In this document: positions 17,818 to 25,800 of the stretch, piece after piece | How positions within the stretch are numbered: position 1 is the stretch's first letter | Layout of the letters: the number at the start of each line of letters is the position of its first letter | Assembly (NCBI RefSeq): GCF_002270355.1 | Contig: NZ_NJFZ01000009.1 | Span: 1 to 64,000 of the forward strand | Direction of reading: 5' to 3' | Source: Flectobacillus sp. BAB-3569 | GTDB lineage: Bacteria; Bacteroidota; Bacteroidia; Cytophagales; Spirosomataceae | DNA length: 64,000 nt | Position numbers and translations under genes: made by a program | Notes under the pieces: model-generated | Databases searched by the model: none | Seen by the model: the letters and a program-made list of their open reading frames with translations, nothing else | What the model was told of the DNA's origin: nothing

Positions 17818-17850
17818 AAAAAAGACCTTCCGAAAGAAAGGTCTTTTTTT
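17818..17850 (+). terminator. Rho-independent terminator after atpG
   Basis: AAAAAAGACCTT (17818-17829) pairs with AAGGTCTTTTTT (17838-17849), 12 bp perfect, 20 bp after the atpG stop. Confidence 0.9.
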
Positions 17851-17910
17851 ATGTTCAGATTTGAGTATTCTTAAAATTTAAATACTTCAGTCTTCAGTTT
17901 AAATTCTTTT

Positions 17911-18108
17911 CTATTTTCTAGAATCTTTAAAGACAATCACCACTCGTCCAATCAACCCTACAGAGATAATTCCTCCAATTAAGAGAATAAAAAAGGTTTT
18001 TTCATTGAATCCGTTTGTCGAATCAAGTAGTACAATCGCACCCCAAGTGATTAGCACCACTGCAATAATTATGACAATGAATAGAAGAATGTAGGCTATG
18101 TTTTTCAT
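17911..18108 (-). CDS. Small two-helix membrane protein
   Basis: A 65-residue protein with two transmembrane segments (IAYILLFIVIIIAVVLITWG and FFILLIGGIISVGLIGRVV) joined by a short polar loop (DSTNGFNEKT) and a basic C-terminus (VFKDSRK). The ATG at 18108 is chosen because the alternative upstream ATG (18138) lies inside the -7 box of a well-formed promoter. It belongs to no family that I recognise; its own promoter and clean topology support it as a real gene. Confidence 0.65.
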   Translation of the reverse strand: MKNIAYILLFIVIIIAVVLITWGAIVLLDSTNGFNEKTFFILLIGGIISVGLIGRVVIVFKDSRK

Positions 18109-18135
18109 GAAAATACGTTGATTGTTAGTCTGACC

Positions 18136-18166
18136 CAAAACTAAGCGTCCTATGTTGCTTTAACAA
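18136..18166 (-). promoter_or_regulatory. Bacteroidota-type promoter for the 65-residue membrane protein
   Basis: On the minus strand: TTG, 20 bases, TAGTTTTG, with the -7 box 27 bp before the ATG at 18108. Same spacing as the promoter at 8934-8964. Confidence 0.6.
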
Positions 18167-18205
18167 GAAAACTAGCATTTTGTTCTTTTTATCCTTCAAA
18201 ATACG

Positions 18206-19093
18206 CTATTTGCTACTTAACTCATCGTAGGCAGCGGTCAAACTTCTTATGATTCCATCGCCTTTCCATTCTGGGACATTAGGGATAGCCGTGGTTTTAA
18301 GGATTTCCTCCTTACTTTTTCCTGCTTTTATTTCTTGCGAAACATAACCCAAAAGCTGTTCCAAATAATTTTTGAATGCCTTTATATCTTCATGAGTCCC
18401 CGTAATTTTCTCAGGATCAAACGCATGTCCAAAAACAAAAATGGTATCCTTGTCAAAAGTTCCATTGATTTTGTCCAAAACGTTAATCCAAGAGCTCATA
18501 CTAGCACCCGCATTGCGGTCTACTACAGGAAAACGGCGATTGAATACCAAATCACCACAGTGTGCTACATTGGCACTTTCAAAATGAATAATAGAATCAC
18601 CATTGGTATGACCTGCACCAAAATAATGCATTTTGATGGTCTCTTTTCCTAATTTCTCTTTATGGGTATCTTGGTAAGTTATATCTGGGAAAAGCTGTTT
18701 TTCTACTGTGTTTTGCTTCTCGGCAACAGCTTTTTGATTTTTTAAAGAGTTTTCATGAGCAATAACATGTTCTACAATACCTTTAAAAGAAATATTTCCA
18801 CCAGAGTGATCGCCATGGTGGTGAGTATTGAATAGTAATTTTATGGGATTTTCTGACATCCCTTTAAGTGCTTCTATCAAGTGGTTGGATTGTTCAGGAA
18901 ACTGAGAATCTACCACAGCAATTCCCTTGCTAGTTGAAGCAAAGGCAATTGTACCACCTCTCTCGGTAAATACTCCCACACCATTGCGCAACTCTTTGAT
19001 TTTGTAAGGAGTATCAAATGGAAATTTATAGGAACTCAAACCGAGACTTGCCATCAAAAAAGCAGAATGTTGGAGAAAGAGTCTTCTTTGCAT
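18206..19093 (-). CDS. MBL-fold metallo-hydrolase, exported (Tat-like signal)
   Basis: A 295-residue metallo-beta-lactamase-fold enzyme. The N-terminus MQRRLFLQHSAFLMASLGLS has a twin-arginine-like RRxFLQ motif, so export to the periplasm is likely. The zinc-binding motif is FNTHHHGDHSGG, with the later histidines in FGAGHTNGDSII and VFGHAFDPE and the bridging aspartate in VAHCGDLVFN. It resembles periplasmic MBL hydrolases of the quinoprotein-relay type; lactonase or beta-lactamase activity cannot be inferred. It is alone on the minus strand, with an inverted-repeat region of 450 bp upstream. Confidence 0.88.
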   Translation of the reverse strand: MQRRLFLQHSAFLMASLGLSSYKFPFDTPYKIKELRNGVGVFTERGGTIAFASTSKGIAVVDSQFPEQSNHLIEALKGMSENPIKLLFNTHHHGDHSGGNISFKGIVEHVIAHENSLKNQKAVAEKQNTVEKQLFPDITYQDTHKEKLGKETIKMHYFGAGHTNGDSIIHFESANVAHCGDLVFNRRFPVVDRNAGASMSSWINVLDKINGTFDKDTIFVFGHAFDPEKITGTHEDIKAFKNYLEQLLGYVSQEIKAGKSKEEILKTTAIPNVPEWKGDGIIRSLTAAYDELSSK

Positions 19094-19232
19094 AGAATAA
19101 TGATTGTTAGAGTTGTATTTAATTTAGAGAAAGGAATGATTCGTATGTTTTGTTAAAACTAAAATTTATCAAATTTGGATTGTTTGATATGAAGGCACAA
19201 AAGAAAATAATCCAAGAAATCAGAGACTTAAG

Positions 19233-19380
19233 TATGAGTGCTGAATTGTGAGTGATGAGTTTTGAGTATAATTTTATGATTACTAATATTTTATCTGATT
19301 AATTTGATCAATTAGAGATGTAAGATATTGATAATTAAAATTTTACATTCACAATTCAAAACTCATAATTCATCACTAAT
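19233..19380. repeat. Inverted pair of ATTCACAATTCATCACT-family arms
   Basis: The left arm (about 19235-19273, TGAGTGCTGAATTGTGAG..) and right arm (about 19339-19380, ACATTCACAATTCAAAACTC..) are imperfect reverse complements. They lie in the 450-bp gap between two divergent MBL genes (19094-19544), where I see no gene. The same arms recur at 31.4-31.6, 44.0, 47.2 and 55.9-56.0 kb. Confidence 0.7.
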
Positions 19381-19544
19381 TATGAATACATTGCTCTCGA
19401 GTTATTCCTTTGTGCCTTTACTTGGAAATGGGTTACCGAGGAAAGACTTCAAAAATTTAGTGCATTTTAATTAGAGTAAAATGCTATATTTAAGTTTTCA
19501 TCTCAACTTTTCGACCAACGAAGCTATTAGGATTCTGAACGAAT

Positions 19545-20369
19545 ATGCAGCATCTCAAAACAAAACAATATGGTCCTGTCAAAGCTTTTGAACTTGGGTA
19601 TCATTGGCCTGGTTTACCCACTTTTACGGTACATATTTACTACATCGACGGACTCCTAATAGACACAGGACAGTATAATTGTCGTCATACGGTTTTATCC
19701 TTGTTCAAACAGTTGCCTCTTCAGCAAGTTGCGCTTACACATTGGCACGAAGACCATATCGGAAATGTTTCTACACTTTACAATCACTTTCATCCAACCA
19801 TTTTTGCAGATCCTTTAACAGCCGAGAAGGTTCGACAAGGCTTTGATATCATGCTTTATGAAAAGTATTTCTTTGGTAAAATTCGACCACAAGATATACC
19901 TATTAAAACGCTTCCAGAAGAGATTAAAACATCCAAATACTCATTCGTGCCTATCTATACACCAGGGCATAGCGATGACCATCATGTTTACCTTGAGCCG
20001 AACGAAGGATGGCTTTTTTCAGGCGATTTATTTGTAAGTCAACGCATAAAAGTGTTTCGAAAAGGAGAGAATATATGGCAGCAAATTGATTCACTTAAGC
20101 GAGTTTTAGCATTAGATTTTGATAAAGTTTTTTGTGCACATAACCCACAAATAGAATTTGGTAGAAAATCTCTGGAGCGTAAGCTTGACTATTTTGAATC
20201 CTTCACCGAACAGGTATGCTTTTGGTACAATCAGGGTTATAAAACTGCTGAAATTATCCAGAAAATGGCGCTGAAAGATAAGAAAATGATTAATCTCATG
20301 ACTGGCTACGACGTGAGTGTACATTGGATGGTGGGTTCTGTAATTAAGCACTTGCCAGTATCTTTATAA
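19545..20369 (+). CDS. MBL-fold metallo-hydrolase, cytoplasmic
   Basis: A 274-residue metallo-beta-lactamase-fold hydrolase without signal peptide. The zinc motif is LTHWHEDHIGN (HxHxDH), then TPGHSDDHHVYLEP with the third histidine, the bridging Asp in LFSGDLFVSQ and the last ligand in VFCAHNPQ. A helical C-terminal tail (ERKLDYFESFTEQVCFWYNQ) is like that of RNase-Z/LACTB2-type MBL proteins. The substrate is unknown. It is divergent from the other MBL gene across a repeat-filled spacer and unrelated to it beyond the fold. Confidence 0.88.
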   Translation: MQHLKTKQYGPVKAFELGYHWPGLPTFTVHIYYIDGLLIDTGQYNCRHTVLSLFKQLPLQQVALTHWHEDHIGNVSTLYNHFHPTIFADPLTAEKVRQGFDIMLYEKYFFGKIRPQDIPIKTLPEEIKTSKYSFVPIYTPGHSDDHHVYLEPNEGWLFSGDLFVSQRIKVFRKGENIWQQIDSLKRVLALDFDKVFCAHNPQIEFGRKSLERKLDYFESFTEQVCFWYNQGYKTAEIIQKMALKDKKMINLMTGYDVSVHWMVGSVIKHLPVSL

Positions 20370-20454
20370 AAACTGATAGAGGTAGAATAGAACCATTGGT
20401 CGAATTTTTATATCTTCTTGTCTCTATAATATGCCATTAGGTAAAACAAAGTCG

Positions 20455-20462
20455 TATTTTTG
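20455..20462 (+). promoter_or_regulatory. Candidate -7 box for the DUF2911 gene
   Basis: TATTTTTG fits TAnnTTTG and lies 54 bp before the ATG at 20517. No TTG at the right distance upstream, so support is partial. Confidence 0.35.
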
Positions 20463-20516
20463 ACTGTTCAAAATGATTGAATAGTCTTCAAACAATTCTC
20501 CAATTTAAACAATAAC

Positions 20517-21350
20517 ATGAAAAAGATTTTATTAACATTTGTGGCAGCTGCAGCTATCATGACTGCTCAAGCACAAGGGATCAAAACTCCAGCGCCAAGC
20601 CCAACCCAAACCATCAAACAAGATTTTGCTTTATCTTCTATTGAGGTAAATTATTCTAGACCCAATATGAAGGGTAGAACTGTTTTTGGTGATCTAGCTC
20701 CTTATGGAAAATTATGGAGAACAGGTGCTAACGCAGCTACAAAAGTAACTTTTGGTGAAGATGTAACTGTAGGTGGCGTAGCGGTGAAAGCAGGTACTTA
20801 TGTACTTTACACTGTTCCAAACAAAGACGAATGGGAAGTGATTTTCAACAAAGGATTAGGTAACTGGGGTATAGATGGTTACAAAAAAGAAGAAGATGTT
20901 GCTCGTTTCAAAGTAAAACCAGTAGCATTGCCTTCATCAGTTGAGACTTTCACGATTCAATTGGGTAATGTAACGCCTGCGACAGCTGATATTCAAGTTT
21001 CTTGGGAAAAAACTCAAATCAACATTCCTGTAGTAGCAGATATCGATGCTAAGATTTCTAAGTCTATCGAAATAGCGATGAACGTAGACAACCGCCCATA
21101 TTTCCAAGCGGCTAGCTATTATTTTGAAGCTGGAAAAGATTTGAAACAAGCATTAGCATGGACAAACAAAGCTATCGAAAACAGTCCAAAAGCCTTTTGG
21201 ATGGTACATTTGAAAGCAAAAATCTTAGCTAAAATGGGTGACAAAGCTGCTGCTGTTACAGCTGCAAACCAGTCTATTGCTTTGGCGAAAGAAGCTAAAA
21301 ATGATGATTATGTAGCATTGAACGAGAAATTGATTGCTACGTTGAAATAA
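20517..21350 (+). CDS. DUF2911 domain-containing secreted protein
   Basis: A 277-residue exported protein; signal peptide MKKILLTFVAAAAIMTAQAQ. Residues about 30-175 are the DUF2911 domain, with its signatures VNYSRPNMKGRTVFGDLAPY, GKLWRTGANAATKVTF and KAGTYVLYTVPNKDEW. The C-terminal 90 residues form TPR-like helices (ASYYFEAGKDLKQALAWTNK, KAFWMVHLKAKILAKMGDKA), a common extension in Bacteroidota members. The family function is not established. It is followed by an 830-bp gene-free region with a composite palindromic repeat and a strong hairpin. Confidence 0.92.
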   Translation: MKKILLTFVAAAAIMTAQAQGIKTPAPSPTQTIKQDFALSSIEVNYSRPNMKGRTVFGDLAPYGKLWRTGANAATKVTFGEDVTVGGVAVKAGTYVLYTVPNKDEWEVIFNKGLGNWGIDGYKKEEDVARFKVKPVALPSSVETFTIQLGNVTPATADIQVSWEKTQINIPVVADIDAKISKSIEIAMNVDNRPYFQAASYYFEAGKDLKQALAWTNKAIENSPKAFWMVHLKAKILAKMGDKAAAVTAANQSIALAKEAKNDDYVALNEKLIATLK

Positions 21351-21466
21351 TTTCATGCCTTAGGCTTTAAGCGATATGCTATCAGCGAAAAATTCAGAAA
21401 ATTGATACATATTTTTGGGCTTAATTTTTAGGTGTTAAAGCATTTAATTATAACATGAGTCATCCC

Positions 21467-21772
21467 TAATTTTTAGGATTGGGATTACTATCCAAGTTTT
21501 TATCAAAAAAGCGGTCGAAAATTTGTTTTCGATCGCTTTTTTGATGATACTATGCTAGATATGAATGGCTTAAGATGCAATCATTGTGTCTCTACTGATA
21601 GAAAACAAATTTTTACATAATCACTCAACCACTCATTCTCTAAATCGCTAAATTCGGGATGATTCATGTTTGATGCCACTACGCTAGATTTTACTCAACC
21701 TAAGACGCGAAGCATTGCGTCTCTACTGGTGGAATGTAGATTTAATCACTCAATCTCACTTCACTCAATACT
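21467..21772. repeat. Composite palindromic element, copy A (truncated left half)
   Basis: The element starts around GAGTCATCCC, runs into the central hairpin 21502-21545 and continues with AGATGCAATCATTGTGTCTC (21582), AATCACTCAACCACTC (21619), AGACGCGAAGCATTGCGTCT (21703) and a further AATCACTCA run to about 21770. The order of modules matches the full copy at 45109-45391 and the half copy at 59989-60127. The rest of the gap 21351-22181 holds no gene that I can support. Confidence 0.75.
21502..21545. terminator. Long hairpin, bidirectional terminator-like, core of composite element A
   Basis: ATCAAAAAAGCGGTCGAAAA (21502-21521) pairs over 20 bp (one G-T) with 21526-21545 around a TTTG loop, with A and T runs on both sides. 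It lies 150 bp after the DUF2911 stop. Confidence 0.7.
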
Positions 21773-21825
21773 ACTTCCTCCTAATAAAATTTACCTTATC
21801 TATTTTACAGTAAATAAAAAAATAG

Positions 21826-21833
21826 TACCTTTG
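21826..21833 (+). promoter_or_regulatory. Candidate -7 box for the AAA/M41 protease gene
   Basis: TACCTTTG followed by C matches TAnnTTTG. It is the only such box in the 21773-22181 leader and implies a 5' untranslated region of about 340 bases. Confidence 0.4.
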
Positions 21834-22181
21834 CAAAAATAAAAACACCCTTAGGGTAAAGTCATGAAGTTCCTATATTTTTCTCCTAATTTCTTCTCTT
21901 AGTAAAGGCATTTCATTGAACCTTTACATCATTTTAGAATCTATCAATCGGATAGAGACTTCATCCGCTTATGGCATTAGTGAGTATCCATTGGTTTTTG
22001 ATTCATTACAAATTATTTTAGGGAACTTAGTCATTGTAAATTTCAATTTTTTTGTTTTAGCAATTGTTATGTATTCAGAAGCTTTTCTGGATGTCATTGC
22101 CCAATTCGTTCATTCCGTAGCATGAAATGAATACGATGCCTAAAGACTTAGTTTCCCACCACGTAAATAACAATTAAACTT

Positions 22182-24077
22182 ATGAGCACAGAACAGAAGG
22201 TTGAGGTAAACCTAGAGGAAATAAATATTAAAAAACGCCGCTTAGAGGTTATTAAACAAGAACTGAAATCCGAATTTATCGGCATTGACTATATTATTGA
22301 CGAATTAATCAACTATATCCAAATCTGGTATTTGATGCCAGATGTTTTGGTTCGCCCGATTGTTGTAAACCTTTGGGGTATGACAGGTGTAGGGAAAACC
22401 GATTTGATTCGTCGATTGGTTTCAAAACTTGAATATCAAGATAGATTTGTAGAGGTTGAGTTATCACATGGCGAAAACTATTGGTACACATCGGTTGCTT
22501 CTATTTTTGAGAGTAATTGCATCAATGATGGTAAGCCTGCTATTGTATTATTCGATGAAATCCAACGCTTTTATACGATTGACCCTGAAGGAAAAGTAGT
22601 TACGAATACCCGTTCTCAGGATTTTTGGGAACTGCTATCTGATGGACGACTCTCCAAAAAAGATAATAAAGAGTCGATAGATGAATATATGCAGCGTTAT
22701 ATGCACTCGTCAACGCAGCGTCAGAAACGAAAAAATAAGCCTGTAGATGATGATGTAGCAGATGATGACGATGATTTGGTTGGATTGTGGGAAGCATATA
22801 ATTTGAAAAAAACGTTTGTTCTCAATGAGTCTGTACATGAAATTGCAGAGATGAAAGAGGATGATATGTTGAAAATTATGCAGCAAAAACGAGATAAAAA
22901 GACCGTTTTTGAACCGATTAATCATGCCAAGACTTTAATTATTATCAGTGGTAACCTCGACGAAGCATATTCAATGGCCGACGAAGCTGGTGAAACAGAT
23001 GTAGATGCAGATATTTTTAGGGCTTTTACCGAAAAAATTACTATCATTGATATTAAAAAGGCGCTATCGAGGAAGTTTAAACCAGAACAAGTCGCACGTT
23101 TTGGAAATATTCACTTGATTTATCGTTCACTCAAAAAGCAAGATTTTAATGCTCTCATTGATTTGGAAATACATAAAATTCAAGAAAGAAATATTGAGCA
23201 TTTTGGGTTAAAGACGACAGTGACAGATGCCGTTAAACAGCTTGTTTATCAAAATGGGGTATTCCCTGTTCAAGGTGTTAGACCTGTGTTTTCGAGTATT
23301 GTGGACGTTGTAGAGGCCAATTTGTCTAGTGTTATTTTTGAAGCATTAGTTGAAAGTGCAGAAGAAATTACTTTGGATTATAATTTTGTTGAAAAAGAGC
23401 TTATTGCCACTTGGGGCGAAACCTCCGAAAAACGAATTCCCTATATAGGTAAGGTAGATTTGATTCGTCAGAACAACTTGCCAGATATGATTGCTAATAT
23501 CTCAGTACACGAATCTGGTCATGCAGTGGCATATTCTTTACTATTGGGTGTTGCACCACTACAGTTGAAGTCAAGAGTAGCGTCGTCGTATGCAGGAGGA
23601 TTTTCATTTCCCCATCAGATACATATGTCGGAGCAAAATGTTTTGAAGAAAATCAAAATTTATTTAGCAGGAGGATTAGCCGAATCATTGATTTTTGGGG
23701 AAGAAAACGTCACAATTGCGCAAAGTTTCGATCGAGAAGATGCAGCAGGATTAGTGATGGAATACATTCGGAAATTTGGCTTTGATCGCAATTTTTCATC
23801 TTATTACATGAGTTCAGCGGAATACAGTATGGACATGACTGTAACTGATTGGCCGATTGAGAAAATGATGAAAAATTTGGAGCAAGAAACACAAGAGCTT
23901 TTGGTTCAAAATAAGGATTATTTGGTTGCCTTATCGAAAGTGTTATTTCAAAAAGGTAGTTTAAAGCCTCAAGAAGTAGTTGAAATAGCGCAAAAATTCG
24001 GTCATACACTCAAAATCCATAATGAGAATCACCTGATTATTGCTCCATATCAGGCTACATTAGATCAGCAATCATAA
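22182..24077 (+). CDS. Soluble AAA+ ATPase fused to M41 (FtsH-type) zinc protease domain
   Basis: A 631-residue ATP-dependent protease. The N-terminal half is an AAA+ module: Walker A GMTGVGKT (66-73), Walker B IVLFDE (121-126), a charged insertion with six consecutive acidic residues (about 189-198), and a C-terminal helical domain with VQGVRPVFSSIVD (363-375) resembling the GARPL region of Clp/HslU-class ATPases. The C-terminal half is peptidase M41: zinc motif HESGH (443-447), AGGLAESLIFGEE, and a third-ligand region SFDREDAAGLVMEYIRKFG with Asp517 or Asp520. Unlike FtsH there is no transmembrane segment or periplasmic domain, and the ATPase looks Clp-type. It is probably a cytoplasmic regulatory protease; substrates are unknown. 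It is transcribed alone ahead of hflX. Confidence 0.85.
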   Translation: MSTEQKVEVNLEEINIKKRRLEVIKQELKSEFIGIDYIIDELINYIQIWYLMPDVLVRPIVVNLWGMTGVGKTDLIRRLVSKLEYQDRFVEVELSHGENYWYTSVASIFESNCINDGKPAIVLFDEIQRFYTIDPEGKVVTNTRSQDFWELLSDGRLSKKDNKESIDEYMQRYMHSSTQRQKRKNKPVDDDVADDDDDLVGLWEAYNLKKTFVLNESVHEIAEMKEDDMLKIMQQKRDKKTVFEPINHAKTLIIISGNLDEAYSMADEAGETDVDADIFRAFTEKITIIDIKKALSRKFKPEQVARFGNIHLIYRSLKKQDFNALIDLEIHKIQERNIEHFGLKTTVTDAVKQLVYQNGVFPVQGVRPVFSSIVDVVEANLSSVIFEALVESAEEITLDYNFVEKELIATWGETSEKRIPYIGKVDLIRQNNLPDMIANISVHESGHAVAYSLLLGVAPLQLKSRVASSYAGGFSFPHQIHMSEQNVLKKIKIYLAGGLAESLIFGEENVTIAQSFDREDAAGLVMEYIRKFGFDRNFSSYYMSSAEYSMDMTVTDWPIEKMMKNLEQETQELLVQNKDYLVALSKVLFQKGSLKPQEVVEIAQKFGHTLKIHNENHLIIAPYQATLDQQS

Positions 24078-24135
24078 CAAAACTCGGGATGTCAATGCTT
24101 TACAGATTGACGTACCAACTCTAGAGAGAAAGCAG

Positions 24136-24143
24136 TATCTTTG
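24136..24143 (+). promoter_or_regulatory. Candidate -7 box for hflX
   Basis: TATCTTTG fits TAnnTTTG. It lies 207 bp before the hflX ATG, in the gap after the AAA/M41 gene. A TTG is 26 bases upstream, longer than usual. Confidence 0.4.
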
Positions 24144-24350
24144 TCGTTCGGCTTTATGTTATTAAATGAATGATTTAATCCAATATAAATCTCTAGTAAA
24201 TATAAAATAATTTTGTCTGGTATAATTGGATTCCGTAAGCCTTATACCATTTATTTGCACACACACTTTGAGCGGATATAGCATTGAAAAACAGCAACTT
24301 AGTAATGCTAATTTTATCCTCTCAGTAAGTGAATTCGATAAATAAGCTTT

Positions 24351-25640
24351 ATGCATAGTACTTATAAAGAAAAAGAAACGGCAGTTTTGGTTGCCGTTCA
24401 AACACAGAAACAGAATGCTGCTCAGACCAAAGAATATCTCGATGAGTTGGCATTTTTGGCAGATACTTCGGGTATCGAAACACTGTACACTTTTACTCAA
24501 AAACTCGAACGTCCCGACAACCGCACTTATGTAGGAAAAGGACGAATGCAAGATATTTTGATGTATGTAATCGACAACGATGTGGATATGATTATCTTCG
24601 ATGATGAACTTTCTCCTATTCAGATTCGTAACATCGAAGCAGAATTTGCACATTTTCAAAAAGAAGTAAAGGTATTAGACCGAAGTTTGCTTATCCTCAA
24701 CATTTTTGCGATGCGTGCCCAAACAGTACAAGCTCGCACGCAGGTAGAGTTGGCGCAACAGCAATATATTCTTCCTCGTTTGACACGTATGTGGACCCAC
24801 TTGTCCAAACAGCGCGGGGGTGTGGGTATGCGTGGTCCGGGTGAAAAAGAATTGGAAACTGACCGTCGTACAGCCAACGATCGTATCTCATTTTTGAAGG
24901 AAAAGTTACGCCAAATTGACAAACAAGCCCTTACTCAGCGTAAAAATCGTGATAGAATGGTGCGCGTATCTTTGGTTGGCTATACCAACGTAGGTAAATC
25001 TACTTTGATGCGTCGTTTAGCAAAAGCTGATGTATTTGCCGAAAACAAATTGTTTGCAACCGTAGATTCTACCGTTCGTAAAGTTACGATTGATTCTATT
25101 CCTTTTTTGTTGTCTGATACCGTAGGGTTTATCCGAAAATTGCCAACCATGTTGATTGAATCATTCAAATCGACATTAGATGAGGTGCGTGAAGCAGATA
25201 TTCTATTGCACGTTGTGGATATTTCACACCCTAATTACGAAGAACAAATTGGGATTGTAAACGATACTTTGACTGAAATTGGCGCGGCTGATAAACCAAC
25301 GATTTTGGTATTTAACAAAATCGATAAGTTTGAGGTAGAACCCGAAACAGAAGAAAAAGAGCAGGACGATTGGGAAGTTGTTCATGGTGAGAATCCTTGG
25401 GAAGAAGAACCAAAAGATCAAGCTTCGAGAATTCAGAAAGTTACAGAGTTTTTGAAAAAATCATATTTGCACACTCCTCAACCTTTGGCGGTATTTATCT
25501 CGGCAGAGCAGAAGGAAAATCTAGACGAACTAAGAGATACTGTGCTTAATTTGGTAAAAAGTAAGCATATCCAGATTTTCCCTAACTGGCTCAATACTGA
25601 TGAATCATATACTGAAAATACTGAAAGCTGGGCAGAATAA
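24351..25640 (+). CDS. hflX: GTPase HflX (ribosome-splitting/rescue GTPase)
   Basis: A 429-residue cytoplasmic GTPase of the Obg-HflX class that binds the 50S subunit; in other bacteria it splits stalled 70S ribosomes after stress. N-terminal HflX domain: ETLYTFTQKLERPDNRTYVG then KGRMQDI, and IFDDELSPIQIRNIE. Glycine-rich linker: KQRGGVGMRGPGEKELETDR. G domain: G1 GYTNVGKST, G3 DTVGFIRKLP, G4 NKID. The C-terminal tail carries a long acidic insertion (EVEPETEEKEQDDWEVVHGE) typical of Bacteroidota copies. The start at 24351 (MHSTYKEKETAVLV) fits the family length. It is followed by a terminator-like hairpin and the tRNA-Arg gene. Confidence 0.95.
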   Translation: MHSTYKEKETAVLVAVQTQKQNAAQTKEYLDELAFLADTSGIETLYTFTQKLERPDNRTYVGKGRMQDILMYVIDNDVDMIIFDDELSPIQIRNIEAEFAHFQKEVKVLDRSLLILNIFAMRAQTVQARTQVELAQQQYILPRLTRMWTHLSKQRGGVGMRGPGEKELETDRRTANDRISFLKEKLRQIDKQALTQRKNRDRMVRVSLVGYTNVGKSTLMRRLAKADVFAENKLFATVDSTVRKVTIDSIPFLLSDTVGFIRKLPTMLIESFKSTLDEVREADILLHVVDISHPNYEEQIGIVNDTLTEIGAADKPTILVFNKIDKFEVEPETEEKEQDDWEVVHGENPWEEEPKDQASRIQKVTEFLKKSYLHTPQPLAVFISAEQKENLDELRDTVLNLVKSKHIQIFPNWLNTDESYTENTESWAE

Positions 25641-25668
25641 AGTCCCTGTTTCGATTTGAGAAACTTTT

Positions 25669-25694
25669 AATTACTTACTTTTTTAAGTAATTTT
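25669..25694 (+). terminator. Terminator-like hairpin after hflX
   Basis: AATTACTT (25669-25676) pairs with AAGTAATT (25685-25692), with T residues following. A second 7-bp inverted repeat, GTGGTCT / AGACCAC (25702-25708, 25717-25723), ends 2 bp before the tRNA. Confidence 0.5.
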
Positions 25695-25725
25695 GTTCTG
25701 TGTGGTCTCGTATGGTAGACCACTT

Positions 25726-25800
25726 GGCACTGTAGTTCAATGGATAGAATAGGCGTTTCCTAAACGTTTGATGCGGGTTCGATTCCCGCCGGAGCCACCA
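25726..25800 (+). tRNA. tRNA-Arg (anticodon CCT)
   Basis: The cloverleaf folds by eye: acceptor GGCACTG / CGGAGCC, D stem GTTC/GAAT, anticodon stem GGCGT/ACGTT with loop TTCCTAA (anticodon CCT, reads AGG), a short variable loop and T arm GCGGG-TTCGATT-CCCGC, then A73 and an encoded CCA. Oddity: acceptor position 4:69 is A:A, a mismatch, and there are several G-U pairs. Length 75 bases including CCA. Confidence 0.93.

Noticed and set aside
21916-22125. 69-codon + strand frame before the AAA/M41 gene
   Set aside because: No signal, no family and no spacing that suggests translation; more likely part of a long leader.
24162-24659. Minus-strand open frame of 165 codons over the hflX start
   Set aside because: It is antisense to conserved HflX sequence and lacks any protein signature.
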